A program made the position numbers and the translations under genes. A DNA stretch of 64,000 nt from Micromonospora humi (lineage in GTDB: Bacteria > Actinomycetota > Actinomycetes > Mycobacteriales > Micromonosporaceae): the NCBI RefSeq assembly GCF_900090105.1, contig NZ_FMDM01000002.1, positions 422,995 to 486,994 on the forward strand, read 5' to 3'. This document shows, piece by piece, positions 30,436-39,572 of this stretch. How positions within the stretch are numbered: the stretch's first letter is position 1; each line of letters opens with the position of its first letter. The notes beneath the pieces were generated by a model. It saw only the letters and a list, made by a program, of their open reading frames with translations, had not been told where the DNA came from and searched no databases.

Positions 30436-33216
30436 TCAGGCGGAGGCGTGGTAGGCCAGCACGCCCCGGTTGACGGCCGAGATCGCCTGCCGGGCGGTGG
30501 CCCGCAGCTCCGTCGAGGCGCCGCCCGAGTCGGCGATCTGGCCCAGCAGGTCGACCACCTGCCGCGCCCACCTGACGAAGTCGCCGGCCGGCATCTCGCC
30601 GTCGATCTGGTGCCCGCTGGCGAGCACCTTGGCGAGCGCCTCACCGCGCGCCCAGCGGTAGATCGGCCACGCGAAGCCGAGATCCGGCTCGCGGGTGACG
30701 GTCAGCCCGCGCGCCGCCTCGTCCGCCTCGATGTCGCCCCACAGCTTGAGCGTCTCGTCGACCGCGTCCCCGACCGCGCCACGGGGCAGCGACGCCCGCT
30801 CGTCCAGGTCGCGCCGCGCCTCGAAGACCACCACCGAGACGGCGGCGGCCAGCTCGGCCGGGGAGAGACCGTCCCACACCTGGCGGCGCAGGCACTCGGC
30901 GACCAGCAGGTCGGCCTCCGTCCAGATCCGCGCCAGCATCCGACCCGCGTCGGTCACCTCGCCGTCGGCGGCCAGGTAGCCGCGCGCGGTCAGCAGCGCG
31001 ACGATCCGGTCGAACGTGCGGGCCAGCGAGCCGGTCCGCCCGCTCACCCGCTCGCGCAGCTCCTCGGTGTCGCGCTCCAGCCGGCGGCGGCGCTCCGCCC
31101 ACCGGGCGTGCTCCTCCCGCTCCGGGCAGGCGTGGCAGGGATGCCCGCGCAGCTCGACGCGGAGCTGACTGAGCCGGTGGTCCTCCCCCACCGCCTGGCG
31201 GGAGCGCCCGCCGCGCCGGCCGCTGTGCCGGTCCAGCCCGGTGCCGCTGACCGCGGCGGCCAGGTCGCGCCGGGCCGCCGGCGAGCGGTGGTTGAAGTGC
31301 TTCGGCACCCGGATCCGGGTGAGCACCTCGGCGGGGGTGGTGAAGTCGCCCGGGCTGACCCGGCCGGCCCACCGGTCCTGGGTGAGCACCAGCGGGCGGG
31401 GCTCACCGAACCCGCCGGTCGCCGGGTCGAGCACCACGGCCAGGCCGGCGCGCCGCCCCGACGGCACCCGGATCACGTCGCCGACCCGCAGCCGCTCCAG
31501 CGAGGCGACGGCCGCCGCCTTGCGCTGGGTCTGCCCCTGCCGGGCGATGGCCCGCTCCCGGTCGGCGATCGCCACCCGCAGCGCGAAGTACTCGTCGAAG
31601 TCGCCCTGGTGGCAGGCGGCCTCCGCGCCGTACGCCTCGATCGTCTCGGTGTTGCGCTGCACCTGCCGGGCCAGGCCGACCACCGACCGGTCGGCCTGGA
31701 ACTGCGCGAAGGAGGACTCCAGCAGCGCCCGGGCCGGCTCGGCGCCGACGCTGCCGACCAGGTTGACGGCCATGTTGTAGGACGGCCGGAAGCTGGACCG
31801 CAGCGGGTAGGTGCGGGTGGAGGCGAGGCCGGCCACGTGCCGGGGGTCGGTCTCCGGTGACCAGACCACCACCGCGTGGCCCTCGACGTCGATGCCGCGG
31901 CGGCCGGCCCGGCCGGTGAGCTGGGTGTATTCGCCCGGGGTGAGGTCGACGTGGGCCTCGCCGTTGAACTTGACCAGCCGCTCCAGCACCACGCAGCGGG
32001 CCGGCATGTTGATGCCCAGGGCCAGCGTCTCGGTGGCGAAGACCGCCTTGACCAGGCCCCGGACGAACAGCTCCTCGACGACCTCCTTGAACGCGGGGAG
32101 CATGCCGGCGTGGTGGGCGGCCAGCCCGCGCTCCAGGCCGTCGAGCCACTCCCAGTAGCCCAGCACGGTCAGGTCCTCGCCGGGGATCGCGGTGATCCTG
32201 GACTCGACCACCTCGCGGATCTCGGCGCGCTCCTCCGGGGAGGTCAGCCGCAGCCCGGCGGCGAGGCACTGCTGGACGGCGGCCTGGCAGCCGGCGCGGC
32301 TGAAGATGAACAGGATCGCCGGGAGCAGCCCCTCCCGGTCCAGCCGGTCGACGATGTCGGGGCGCATCGGACCACGCCACCGGGGGCCGCGCCGACCGCC
32401 ACCGGGGCCGGCGCTGCGCCCCTCGCCCAGCTCCAGCCGGCGCGTCGTGTCCCGGGTGTAGCGCAGCAGCTCCGGGTGCACGTCGTGCTTGCGAGCCGCG
32501 TCGGCGTCGTGGAAGAGGTCGAACATCCGCTTGCCGACCAGCATGTGCTGCCAGAGCGGCACCGGCCGGTGCTCGGAGACCACCACCGTGGTCTCCCCAC
32601 GCACCGTGACCAGCCAGTCGGCGAACTCCTCGGCGTTAGACACGGTCGCCGACAGCGACACCAACGTCACCGACTCCGGCAGGTGGATGATCACTTCTTC
32701 CCAGACCCCGCCGCGGAAGCGGTCGGCCAGGTAGTGCACCTCGTCCATCACCACGTAGGCCAGGCCCTCGAGGGTCGCCGAACCGGCGTAGAGCATGTTG
32801 CGCAGCACCTCGGTGGTCATCACCACCACTGGCGCGTCGCCGTTGATCGCGTTGTCGCCGGTGAGCAGGCCGACCTGCTCGGCGCCGTAGCGGTCGACCA
32901 GGTCGTGGTACTTCTGGTTGGACAGCGCCTTGATCGGCGTGGTGTAGAAGCACTTGCGACGCACGGCCGGCCCGTCGCCCGCGGGCGCCTCGCGCAGCGC
33001 CAGGTGCACCGCGAACTCGCCCACCACCGTCTTGCCGGCGCCGGTGGGCGCGCAGACCAGCACCCCGCTGCCCCGCTCCAGGGCCTCACACGCCGCACGC
33101 TGGAAGTCGTCCAGGTCGAACCCGAGATCACGGGAGAATTCGTCCAGGGCCGGGAAGGCGGAGGCCTGCGCGGCCCGGCGGCGCGCCGCGGCGTACCGCT
33201 CGGCGGGGCTCGACAT
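30436..33216 (-). CDS. helY: Ski2/Mtr4-like DEAH-box RNA helicase
   Basis: A 926-residue helicase. RecA domain 1 has Walker A APTGAGKT (56-63), TTPIKALSNQKY, and DEVH at 158-161 (motif II) in VVMDEVHYLADRFRGGVWEE. Domain 2 carries HHAGMLP, FATETLALGINMPAR and QLTGRAGRRGID (motif VI). The long C-terminus, including CHACPEREEHARWAERRRRL and a DSHCT region, is typical of actinobacterial HelY. The role is 3'-5' RNA unwinding in RNA turnover or ribosome maturation. In actinobacteria helY usually lies next to tatC-tatA-pafBC; here about 7 kb of transporter, kinase and secreted-protein genes separates them, suggesting insertion. Confidence 0.95.
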   Translation of the reverse strand: MSSPAERYAAARRRAAQASAFPALDEFSRDLGFDLDDFQRAACEALERGSGVLVCAPTGAGKTVVGEFAVHLALREAPAGDGPAVRRKCFYTTPIKALSNQKYHDLVDRYGAEQVGLLTGDNAINGDAPVVVMTTEVLRNMLYAGSATLEGLAYVVMDEVHYLADRFRGGVWEEVIIHLPESVTLVSLSATVSNAEEFADWLVTVRGETTVVVSEHRPVPLWQHMLVGKRMFDLFHDADAARKHDVHPELLRYTRDTTRRLELGEGRSAGPGGGRRGPRWRGPMRPDIVDRLDREGLLPAILFIFSRAGCQAAVQQCLAAGLRLTSPEERAEIREVVESRITAIPGEDLTVLGYWEWLDGLERGLAAHHAGMLPAFKEVVEELFVRGLVKAVFATETLALGINMPARCVVLERLVKFNGEAHVDLTPGEYTQLTGRAGRRGIDVEGHAVVVWSPETDPRHVAGLASTRTYPLRSSFRPSYNMAVNLVGSVGAEPARALLESSFAQFQADRSVVGLARQVQRNTETIEAYGAEAACHQGDFDEYFALRVAIADRERAIARQGQTQRKAAAVASLERLRVGDVIRVPSGRRAGLAVVLDPATGGFGEPRPLVLTQDRWAGRVSPGDFTTPAEVLTRIRVPKHFNHRSPAARRDLAAAVSGTGLDRHSGRRGGRSRQAVGEDHRLSQLRVELRGHPCHACPEREEHARWAERRRRLERDTEELRERVSGRTGSLARTFDRIVALLTARGYLAADGEVTDAGRMLARIWTEADLLVAECLRRQVWDGLSPAELAAAVSVVVFEARRDLDERASLPRGAVGDAVDETLKLWGDIEADEAARGLTVTREPDLGFAWPIYRWARGEALAKVLASGHQIDGEMPAGDFVRWARQVVDLLGQIADSGGASTELRATARQAISAVNRGVLAYHASA

Positions 33217-33302
33217 GCATCCAAGATTAATCGGTACCGCCGACGACCACCGGTCAAGGCCGTCCGGCAGGGCGGTCCGAGCGGGTCGGTAGGGTGCACG
33301 AC

Positions 33303-34067
33303 GTGCCGGACCGTACCGAACTGCCCCACGCCTCGCGCGGCGCCGACGACGCCGTCCGCCCGAGCCCGTCCCGCCGGCCCGTGGAGGCGGTGCTCTTCGA
33401 CTTCCACGGCACGCTCGCCCAGGTGGAGGAACCGCTGGCCTGGGTGCACGCCGCGGCGGCCGCCTGCGGGGTCGAGCTGGACCGGATCCGGGCCACCTCG
33501 CTCGCCGACCGACTGCTCACCGCCGGCCGGGCGGGCGGCCCGCTGCCGGCCCGGGTTCCGCCCCGGCTGGCCGAGCTGTGGGCCGACCGCGACCTCTACC
33601 CGCACGCCCACCGGGGGGCCTACACCGGGCTGGCCGAGACCGTCGACACCGGCATCGACGGGTTCGCCGACGCGCTCTACGAACGGGTGCTGGTCCCCGA
33701 GGGCTGGCTGCCGTACCCGGACACCGCCCCGGTGCTCGGCGCGCTCGCCGCCGGTGGGGTGAAGGTGGCGGTGGTCAGCAACATCGGCTTCGACCTGCGG
33801 CCCCTCTTCGCCGCCTGGGGCCTCGACGGGCTGGTCGACGCGTACGCGCTGTCGTACGAGGTGGGGCGGTGCAAGCCCGATCCGGGCATCTTCCTGCGCG
33901 CCTGCGGAATGCTCGGCGTCGACCCGGAGCACACCCTGATGGTGGGCGACACCCCGGCCGACGCCGGCGCGGTGTCGGCCGGCTGCGGGGTGCTGGTGCT
34001 GCCCGCCGCCGACGCCGGCCGGCCCAACGGGCTGGGCGCGGTGCTCGACCTGGCCGGGGTCGGGTGA
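33303..34067 (+). CDS. HAD-family hydrolase with variant DxH motif
   Basis: A 254-residue haloacid dehalogenase-like protein. The start is GTG 33303, 8 bases after AGGG; GTG 33294 is in frame. Motif I reads LFDFHGTL: the nucleophile Asp is present but the second Asp, the general acid/base of phosphatases, is His. Motif II is VVSNIGFD, motif III Lys is in RCKPDPGIF and motif IV is MVGDTPADAG. This DxH variant recurs in some actinobacterial HADs and raises the question whether it is a true phosphatase. Divergent from helY. Confidence 0.88.
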   Translation: MPDRTELPHASRGADDAVRPSPSRRPVEAVLFDFHGTLAQVEEPLAWVHAAAAACGVELDRIRATSLADRLLTAGRAGGPLPARVPPRLAELWADRDLYPHAHRGAYTGLAETVDTGIDGFADALYERVLVPEGWLPYPDTAPVLGALAAGGVKVAVVSNIGFDLRPLFAAWGLDGLVDAYALSYEVGRCKPDPGIFLRACGMLGVDPEHTLMVGDTPADAGAVSAGCGVLVLPAADAGRPNGLGAVLDLAGVG

Positions 34068-34094
34068 CCTGCGGTCCCGACTAGGGTCAGGGGC

Positions 34095-35024
34095 GTGACC
34101 GCAGCCCACCCCTTTCCGCCCCGGGCGCCGGGCCGGCTCGGCGGGGTCGCGCTGGTGCTCGGTGGGGCGCTGTCGGTGCAGTTCGGTTCCGCGCTGGCCG
34201 CGCTGCTGTTCCCGCGCACCGGGGTGGCCGGCGCGGTCACGCTGCGCCTGACCCTCGGCGCGCTGCTGATGCTCGCGGCGTGCCGGCCCCGGCTGCGCGG
34301 GCACGGGCGCGACGACTGGACGGCGGTGGTCGCGTTCGGGCTGGCCCTGGCCGGCATGAACTCGATCTTCTACCAGGCGATCGAGCGCATCCCGCTCGGT
34401 CCGGCCGTCACCCTGGAGGTGCTCGGCCCGCTGGCCCTGTCGGTGCTCGGCGCGCGCCGGTTCGCGGCCTGGTGCTGGGCCGCTCTGGCGCTGGCCGGGG
34501 TGGCCCTGCTCGGGCAGGGCGGGTTCGACCGGCTCGACCCGCTCGGCGCCGCGCTGGCGCTGGCCGCGGGCGCCATGTGGGCGGCGTACATCGTCTGCTC
34601 GGCCCGGGTCGGCGCGCGGTTCCCCCGGGCCGACGGGCTGGCCCTGGCGCTCGCCGTGGCCGCCCTGGTCACCCTGCCGATCGGGCTGGTCGACGCCGGC
34701 GGCCGGCTGGCCGACCCGGCGGTGCTGGGGCTCGGCGCCGCGCTGGCGCTGCTCGCCTCGGTGCTGCCCTACAGCCTGGAGTTGGCGGCCCTGCGGCGGC
34801 TGCCCACCGCGACGTTCGCGGTGCTGATGAGCCTCGGCCCGGCGGTCGCCGCGCTGGCCGGCTGGCTGGTGCTCGGCCAGGCGCTGCGCCCGGTCGAGGT
34901 GCTCGCCATCGGGCTGGTGGTGGCCGCGAGCGTCGGCGCGGTCCGGGCCGCCGCGCCCCCACCGCCGACCGGGCCGCCGTCGGCGCTCAGCGGAGCAGCC
35001 GCAGCGCCGCCGGCACGGCGGTGA
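34095..35024 (+). CDS. EamA/RhtA-family exporter
   Basis: A 309-residue membrane protein with about ten hydrophobic segments in two EamA halves (about 15-140 and 155-290), including AGMNSIFYQAIERIPLGPAV and LRRLPTATFAVLMSLGPAVA. These match the RhtA/YedA group of amino-acid and metabolite exporters. GTG 34095 begins 27 bases after the HAD stop, so the two may be co-transcribed. Its last 38 bases overlap the convergent lipid kinase end. Confidence 0.9.
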   Translation: MTAAHPFPPRAPGRLGGVALVLGGALSVQFGSALAALLFPRTGVAGAVTLRLTLGALLMLAACRPRLRGHGRDDWTAVVAFGLALAGMNSIFYQAIERIPLGPAVTLEVLGPLALSVLGARRFAAWCWAALALAGVALLGQGGFDRLDPLGAALALAAGAMWAAYIVCSARVGARFPRADGLALALAVAALVTLPIGLVDAGGRLADPAVLGLGAALALLASVLPYSLELAALRRLPTATFAVLMSLGPAVAALAGWLVLGQALRPVEVLAIGLVVAASVGAVRAAAPPPPTGPPSALSGAAAAPPARR

Positions 35025-35913
35025 CGGTCACCGGCAGGTCGACCGCGCGCTCGCCGTCGGCGTACGTGGTGATGCCCTCGGCGGCCAGCTCCACGGTCCG
35101 GGCCCGGTAGGCGCGCACCAGCGGGTGCGTCACGTGGGTGCCCCGGTAGATGCGCGGCTTGACCCGCATCAGCGTGCGCCTGTCGAACCGGCCGCCCACC
35201 ACCACGTCCAGCAGGCCGTCGGTGGGGTCGGCGTCCGGGCAGATCCGCATGCCCCCGCCATAGCTGGCCGCGTTGCCGACCGCCACCAGCACCGCGTCCA
35301 CCTCCTGCGGGACCCCGTCGAGGGTCAGCCGGTAGCGACGTGGCCGCAGCCGGGCCAGCTCCACCAGGATCGCCAGGTCGTACCGGCGGGGGCCGCGCGG
35401 CCAGCGCATCCGGTTGGCCCGCTCGTTGACGATCGCGTCGAATCCGGCGGCGAGCACCGCGCCGTACCACCTGTCGACGCCGTCCGGACCGGACAGCCGG
35501 GCCAGGTCGACCGGGCGGCTGCGGCCGGCGGCCAGCGCGTCGGCGATCACCTCGACGGCCGCGCGCGGGTCGGCCGGGAACCCGGTCTCCACCGCGAAGT
35601 CGTTGCCGGTGCCCGCCGGCACCGGCCCGAACGGCACGGCCGTGCCGGCCACCGCCTGCATCGCGCGGTGCACCGTGCCGTCGCCGCCGACCGCGACCAG
35701 CGCCCCGGCGCCGCCGGCCACCGCGGCGTGGCACGCCGCCTCCGCCTCCTGCGGGGTACGGGCGCGCAGCAGCTCGACCGGGCGGCCGGCCCGGCCGAGG
35801 CGGGCCAGGAGCTCCGGCAGCAGGCCCCGGTGCCGTCCCCGGCCGGCGGTCGGGTTCGCGAGCACGGCGACGGGGCCGGGCGGGACATGATCGTGCGCGG
35901 TCACGGCGAGCAC
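34987..35913 (-). CDS. Diacylglycerol/lipid kinase family protein
   Basis: A 308-residue cytosolic kinase of the DagK/YegS group. PVAVLANPTAGRGRHRG, VAVGGDGTVHRAMQAV (the GGDG nucleotide-binding motif), GPVPAGTGNDFA and GGGMRICPDADPTDGLLDVV are family hallmarks. It should phosphorylate diacylglycerol or a related lipid in phospholipid turnover. I see no ATG at the right place; GTG 35913 (GAGG 11 bases upstream) or GTG 35904 are the likely starts. The upstream open frame to 36132 lacks conserved sequence. Confidence 0.88.
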   Translation of the reverse strand: MLAVTAHDHVPPGPVAVLANPTAGRGRHRGLLPELLARLGRAGRPVELLRARTPQEAEAACHAAVAGGAGALVAVGGDGTVHRAMQAVAGTAVPFGPVPAGTGNDFAVETGFPADPRAAVEVIADALAAGRSRPVDLARLSGPDGVDRWYGAVLAAGFDAIVNERANRMRWPRGPRRYDLAILVELARLRPRRYRLTLDGVPQEVDAVLVAVGNAASYGGGMRICPDADPTDGLLDVVVGGRFDRRTLMRVKPRIYRGTHVTHPLVRAYRARTVELAAEGITTYADGERAVDLPVTVTAVPAALRLLR

Positions 35914-36008
35914 CGTACGGCACACCTCGCACCGCCCACCAGGGGCGACGCCCGCACCGGGCATCGGCGGGGTCACGACGGGGGCGGCCGTGCGAAATAC
36001 TGCCCGGC

Positions 36009-36746
36009 ATGCGTTCCCGCACCCTGGTCGCCGTCCTCGTCCCGGTCGCGCTGGCCCCGTTCCTGCTGGCCGCGTGGTGGGCCCACCGGCCGGACGAGGC
36101 GCCCTGGCACGACGACGCCGTCGCCGACGCAACGGAGACGGTCGACCGGATCGAGGCGCGGTTCGACCGCGACCACCTCTACAAGGCCGAGGACTACGCG
36201 CACACCGCCGGGCAGGAGGAGTCCGTCGCGGTGCTCCGGGTCGACGGCGAGACGCACTGGCAGACCGGGGTGACGTTGGTGCTGCGGGTGACCGGGCACG
36301 GCAGCGGCGTCGACGACTGGGGCGCGCGGGTCGAGGGCACCGAGGAGGTCTGCTTCCGGCTGCGCCTCGGCCCGAAGGACGACGACCGCGACGACGACGT
36401 CGACTGCCCGGCCGGGGAACCGTTACCGGTCGCGAAGGACCCGTCGCTGGCCGGCCTCGACGACCGCCTCCGGCGGGCCCTCACCGGCGCCGGCCCGCAC
36501 GAGAGCAAGGTCCGCGCCGCCGTGGCCGGCCTGAAGCTCGACCCGGCGGTACGCCAGGAGATCGCGGTCGAGGGCGCCAGGGTCGGCGTGGCGCTGCGCG
36601 CCAGCCAGTACGACTGCCTGCTGGCCCGCGTCGGCCCGAGGGGCGCCGAGACGTGGCGGCCGTCGCACGTGCAGCTCGCCCCCGGTGAACTGAGCTGCTC
36701 CGCCGGGTTGGCGCTCAGCGAGCAGTTCGGACACCGCGAACGGTGA
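36009..36746 (+). CDS. Membrane-anchored hypothetical protein
   Basis: A 245-residue protein with an N-terminal hydrophobic anchor (TLVAVLVPVALAPFLLAAWW, residues 5-24). The rest is charged and presumably extracytoplasmic. Two Cys (in EVCFRLRLG and DVDCPAGEP) could form a disulfide; a second pair is in YDCLLARVG and ELSCSAGLA. I do not recognise a family. The acidic DDDRDDDVD stretch (about 122-130) is notable. It stands alone, with a hairpin at its stop. Confidence 0.75.
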   Translation: MRSRTLVAVLVPVALAPFLLAAWWAHRPDEAPWHDDAVADATETVDRIEARFDRDHLYKAEDYAHTAGQEESVAVLRVDGETHWQTGVTLVLRVTGHGSGVDDWGARVEGTEEVCFRLRLGPKDDDRDDDVDCPAGEPLPVAKDPSLAGLDDRLRRALTGAGPHESKVRAAVAGLKLDPAVRQEIAVEGARVGVALRASQYDCLLARVGPRGAETWRPSHVQLAPGELSCSAGLALSEQFGHRER

Positions 36747-36777
36747 CGGCGCCCGGCAGGGGGTGCCGGGCGCCGTC
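36745..36777. terminator. Bidirectional terminator
   Basis: A perfect 14-bp stem (36745-36758 with 36764-36777) and GGGGG loop overlaps the stop of the preceding plus-strand gene and lies 12 bases from the fasciclin stop. Confidence 0.75.
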
Positions 36778-36789
36778 GACGGAAGCGGA

Positions 36790-37440
36790 TCAGGGCAGGT
36801 CGATCGGGCGCAGCACCCGGTCCACCGCGTGCGCGATCTGCTTGTTGCCCTTGTTGATGTCGTAGCGGACCACCCGTGCGTCGCGGTCGTCGGTGTCCGC
36901 GTCGACCAGGCGCACCTGCTTGCCGTACCAGCACTTGCGCACGTCGACCTCGACGGTGGCGCCGAGCGCGGTGGACAGCTCCGCGCCGTCGGCCTTGAGC
37001 GCCGCCCTGCGGTCGATCGTGGCGCCCGGCACCACGTGGTAGAGCAGCACGTCCTCCACGGTGTCCACGCCGAGGCCGGCGACCGCGTCGAACGCGGCCT
37101 TCTCGCCGGGGAGCTTCCGGGCGTGGGTGATGTCGCGGACCAGCTCGCGGAAGGCGTAGTCGTTCGGCACGAACGCGGTGAGCGCGACCGTGCCGTCGGT
37201 GAGCACCTTCACCGGCGAGTCCGGCTTGGCCTGGAGCACCGTCAGGACCGCCTTGGTGAGCACGTCGAAGTCCCGCGCGTTGCGGTCGAAGCCGCTCTTG
37301 TCGGCGGTCAGCACCGCGGCCAGCGACCGGGTGCCGGGCTGCTTCGCGCCGGCCTGGGCGGGAGCGGCGACGGCGGTGGTGGCCACCGCCGCGGCGGTGG
37401 CGCCCACGGCCAGCCGGGCGGCGAGACGAGCGATGTTCAT
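36790..37440 (-). CDS. Secreted fasciclin-domain protein
   Basis: A 216-residue exported protein: signal peptide (1-30, AAPAQA end), then one FAS1 domain (about 60-210) with LTAFVPNDYAFRELV, DVLLYHVVPGATIDRRAA and the C-terminal GNKQIAHAVDRVLRPIDLP. It resembles Mpt70/Mpb83-like surface adhesion proteins but with only one domain. It contains a single Cys (KCWYG) and no lipobox. The transcript ends at the hairpin shared with the upstream convergent gene. Confidence 0.9.
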   Translation of the reverse strand: MNIARLAARLAVGATAAAVATTAVAAPAQAGAKQPGTRSLAAVLTADKSGFDRNARDFDVLTKAVLTVLQAKPDSPVKVLTDGTVALTAFVPNDYAFRELVRDITHARKLPGEKAAFDAVAGLGVDTVEDVLLYHVVPGATIDRRAALKADGAELSTALGATVEVDVRKCWYGKQVRLVDADTDDRDARVVRYDINKGNKQIAHAVDRVLRPIDLP

Positions 37441-37527
37441 CGGGGAGCCTTTCGTCGAGCGAACGGGTCCGTGACTGTCGTCACGACCCTTGCTTCGCCC
37501 GGACCGTCCCCGGTGGATGCACCGGAT

Positions 37528-38571
37528 TCAGAACGTGACGCGGACCTTCAGCGCGCTGCGGTCGTCCATCGCCCGGTAGCCGTCCGGGACGCCGTCCAGC
37601 GGCACCGACCGGTCGAACACCGGGGACGGGTCGATGGTGCCGGCCAGCACGTCGGCCAGCAGCTCCGGCAGGTACGCCCGGGCCGGCGCGACCCCGCCGG
37701 CGACGGCCACGTTGCGGTTAAACATCTGCCCGATGTCGACGCCCGCGCTGCCGCCGTGCGGCACCCCGACGTAGCCGACCGCGCCGCCGTCGCGGGCGAT
37801 CGAGATCGCGGTACGCATCGACTCCTCGGTGCCGACCGCCTCCAGCACGGCGTGCGCGCCGTGGCCGCCGGTCAGCTCGCGTACCGCCTCGATCGCCTCC
37901 TCGCCGCGCTGCGCCACCACGTCGGTGGCCCCGAAGCGCCGGGCGATGTCGGTGCGGGCGGTGTGCCGGCCCAGCGCCACGATCCGCTCCGCGCCCAGCC
38001 GGCGGGCGGCCAGCACGCCGCACAACCCGACCGCGCCGTCGCCCACCACCGCCACCGTCGCGCCGGGCCGCACCCGGGCCGCCAGCGCCGCGTGGTGACC
38101 GGTGGCCATCACGTCCGACAGCGCCAGCAACGCGGTCAGCAGCCGGTCGTCCCCGACCGCCTCGGCGGGCAGCCGCACCAGCGTGCCGTCGGCGTAGGGC
38201 ACCCGCACCGCCTCGCCCTGACCGCCGTCGGAGCCCGGCGTGCCCCAGAAGCCGCCGTTCGGGCAGGAGGTGTGCAGGCCCTCGCGGCAGAACTCGCAGG
38301 TGCCGTCGGACCAGACGAACGGCGCCACCACCAGGTCGCCGACCCGCACCGAGGTGACATCCGCGCCGACCTCCTCCACCACGCCGAGGAACTCGTGCCC
38401 GATGCGCTGCCCGGGCCGGCGCTGCGCCACCCCCCGGTACGCCCACAGGTCGCTGCCGCAGATGCAGGCCAACACCGTGCGCACCACGGCGTCGCCCGGT
38501 TCGCGGACGGCGGCGTCGGGCACCTCCTCGACCCGCACGTCGTTCGGGCCGTGAATGACGGTGGCGCGCAT
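37528..38571 (-). CDS. Zinc-dependent alcohol dehydrogenase (MDR family)
   Basis: A 347-residue medium-chain dehydrogenase. ATG 38571 follows GGAGG by 5 bases. The catalytic zinc site is ACICGSDLW (Cys) and RIGHEFLG (His-Glu); the structural zinc lobe is CEFCREGLHTSC (three visible Cys). The Rossmann fold has VAVVGDGAVGLCGVLAARRL, followed by GRHTARTDIA. Similar proteins are annotated as glutathione-independent formaldehyde or sorbitol-type dehydrogenases; the substrate is open. It stands alone with a short gap on each side. Confidence 0.92.
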   Translation of the reverse strand: MRATVIHGPNDVRVEEVPDAAVREPGDAVVRTVLACICGSDLWAYRGVAQRRPGQRIGHEFLGVVEEVGADVTSVRVGDLVVAPFVWSDGTCEFCREGLHTSCPNGGFWGTPGSDGGQGEAVRVPYADGTLVRLPAEAVGDDRLLTALLALSDVMATGHHAALAARVRPGATVAVVGDGAVGLCGVLAARRLGAERIVALGRHTARTDIARRFGATDVVAQRGEEAIEAVRELTGGHGAHAVLEAVGTEESMRTAISIARDGGAVGYVGVPHGGSAGVDIGQMFNRNVAVAGGVAPARAYLPELLADVLAGTIDPSPVFDRSVPLDGVPDGYRAMDDRSALKVRVTF

Positions 38572-38673
38572 CGGTTCCTCCGGTCGCGGGCGGATGGTCG
38601 GCTCGGCGAACACTAGACCGAGCGACCACGCGCCCCGCCCCGCCGTCCCACCCGGGTGGTGCGCCTCACCAGG

Positions 38674-39372
38674 TCAGCGCACCACCAGCCGCCGGCTCAC
38701 CGCGGCCACCCCGTCGCCCTTGACCTTGAGCGTCCAGTTGCCGGCGGCGCCCAGCGCCACCACCGTCTCGGCGGTGCCGTTCGGCTCGGCCTTCAACTCG
38801 GCCATCCGCTTGCCGTCGGGGTTGAGCACGTACAGCGTCCGGGCCCCGGCGGTCTTGTTCGTCACCTTGAGCGAGAGCTTCTCGCCGGGCTCGGCGATCA
38901 ACCCGTCGGCGCCGGTGAGCGTGTCACCGGTCAGCTCGATGGCCACCGCCCGGTCGTACGCCGTCTCGGCCGCGGCGCTGGCCACGTTGCCGTCGTCGGA
39001 GACGGTGATCCGGGTCCGCACCCCGTCGCCCTGCCGGCCCGGCTTGCAGGCCACCTCGTAGGAGCCGGTGGCGAGCGTGGCGCGCAGGTCGCCGGTGCGG
39101 CCCGCCGGCACGTCGGCCACCTCGGCGACCACCTTGGTGAAGTGGTCGCCCTCCCGGCCGTAGACGTAGACCCCGGTGGCCTGCTGCCCCCGGTTGGTCA
39201 CGGTGAAGGTGACGGTGCCCGGGGTGAACAGCGTGGTGGTGACCTCGCAGCTGGTGTCGGTGGCGGTCACCGGCACCTGCTCGCCCTTCGGCGCGGGCTC
39301 GTCGTCGCCGCAGGCGGTGAGCGCGGTGGCGGCGCAGAGGAGGGTCAGGACGGCGGCGGTACGGCTTTTCAT
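38674..39372 (-). CDS. EfeO-like cupredoxin-domain lipoprotein
   Basis: A 232-residue lipoprotein (lipobox LTAC, Cys21; ATG 39372 with GGAGAG upstream). Residues about 35-130 resemble the cupredoxin domain of the iron-uptake protein EfeO (SCEVTTTLFTPGTVTFTVTN and YEVACKPGRQGDGVRTRITV). The C-terminal M75 peptidase-like domain of EfeO is absent and is replaced by a second beta-rich segment (about 140-232, GEKLSLKVTNKTAGARTLYV). No efeB or efeU is nearby. Metal or redox function at the cell surface is inferred from the domain. Confidence 0.75.
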   Translation of the reverse strand: MKSRTAAVLTLLCAATALTACGDDEPAPKGEQVPVTATDTSCEVTTTLFTPGTVTFTVTNRGQQATGVYVYGREGDHFTKVVAEVADVPAGRTGDLRATLATGSYEVACKPGRQGDGVRTRITVSDDGNVASAAAETAYDRAVAIELTGDTLTGADGLIAEPGEKLSLKVTNKTAGARTLYVLNPDGKRMAELKAEPNGTAETVVALGAAGNWTLKVKGDGVAAVSRRLVVR

Positions 39373-39572
39373 CGGGCTCTCCGGAGCGGAGGTCAGCGCG
39401 CTGACCGGGACGGGGGCGCCGACACCGCCCCGGCACACCGCCCGGGGGACTCGGCGGGAGTCAGCAGAGTCTAAGCGTGCCGGCTGTCCCGGCAAGGCCC
39501 GAGGGCGGCTCGAATGTCCGGCTCCGGGCGGCCGGGCGGATCGGCCGTCCGGGCGGTCGGCATGATGGCGGC

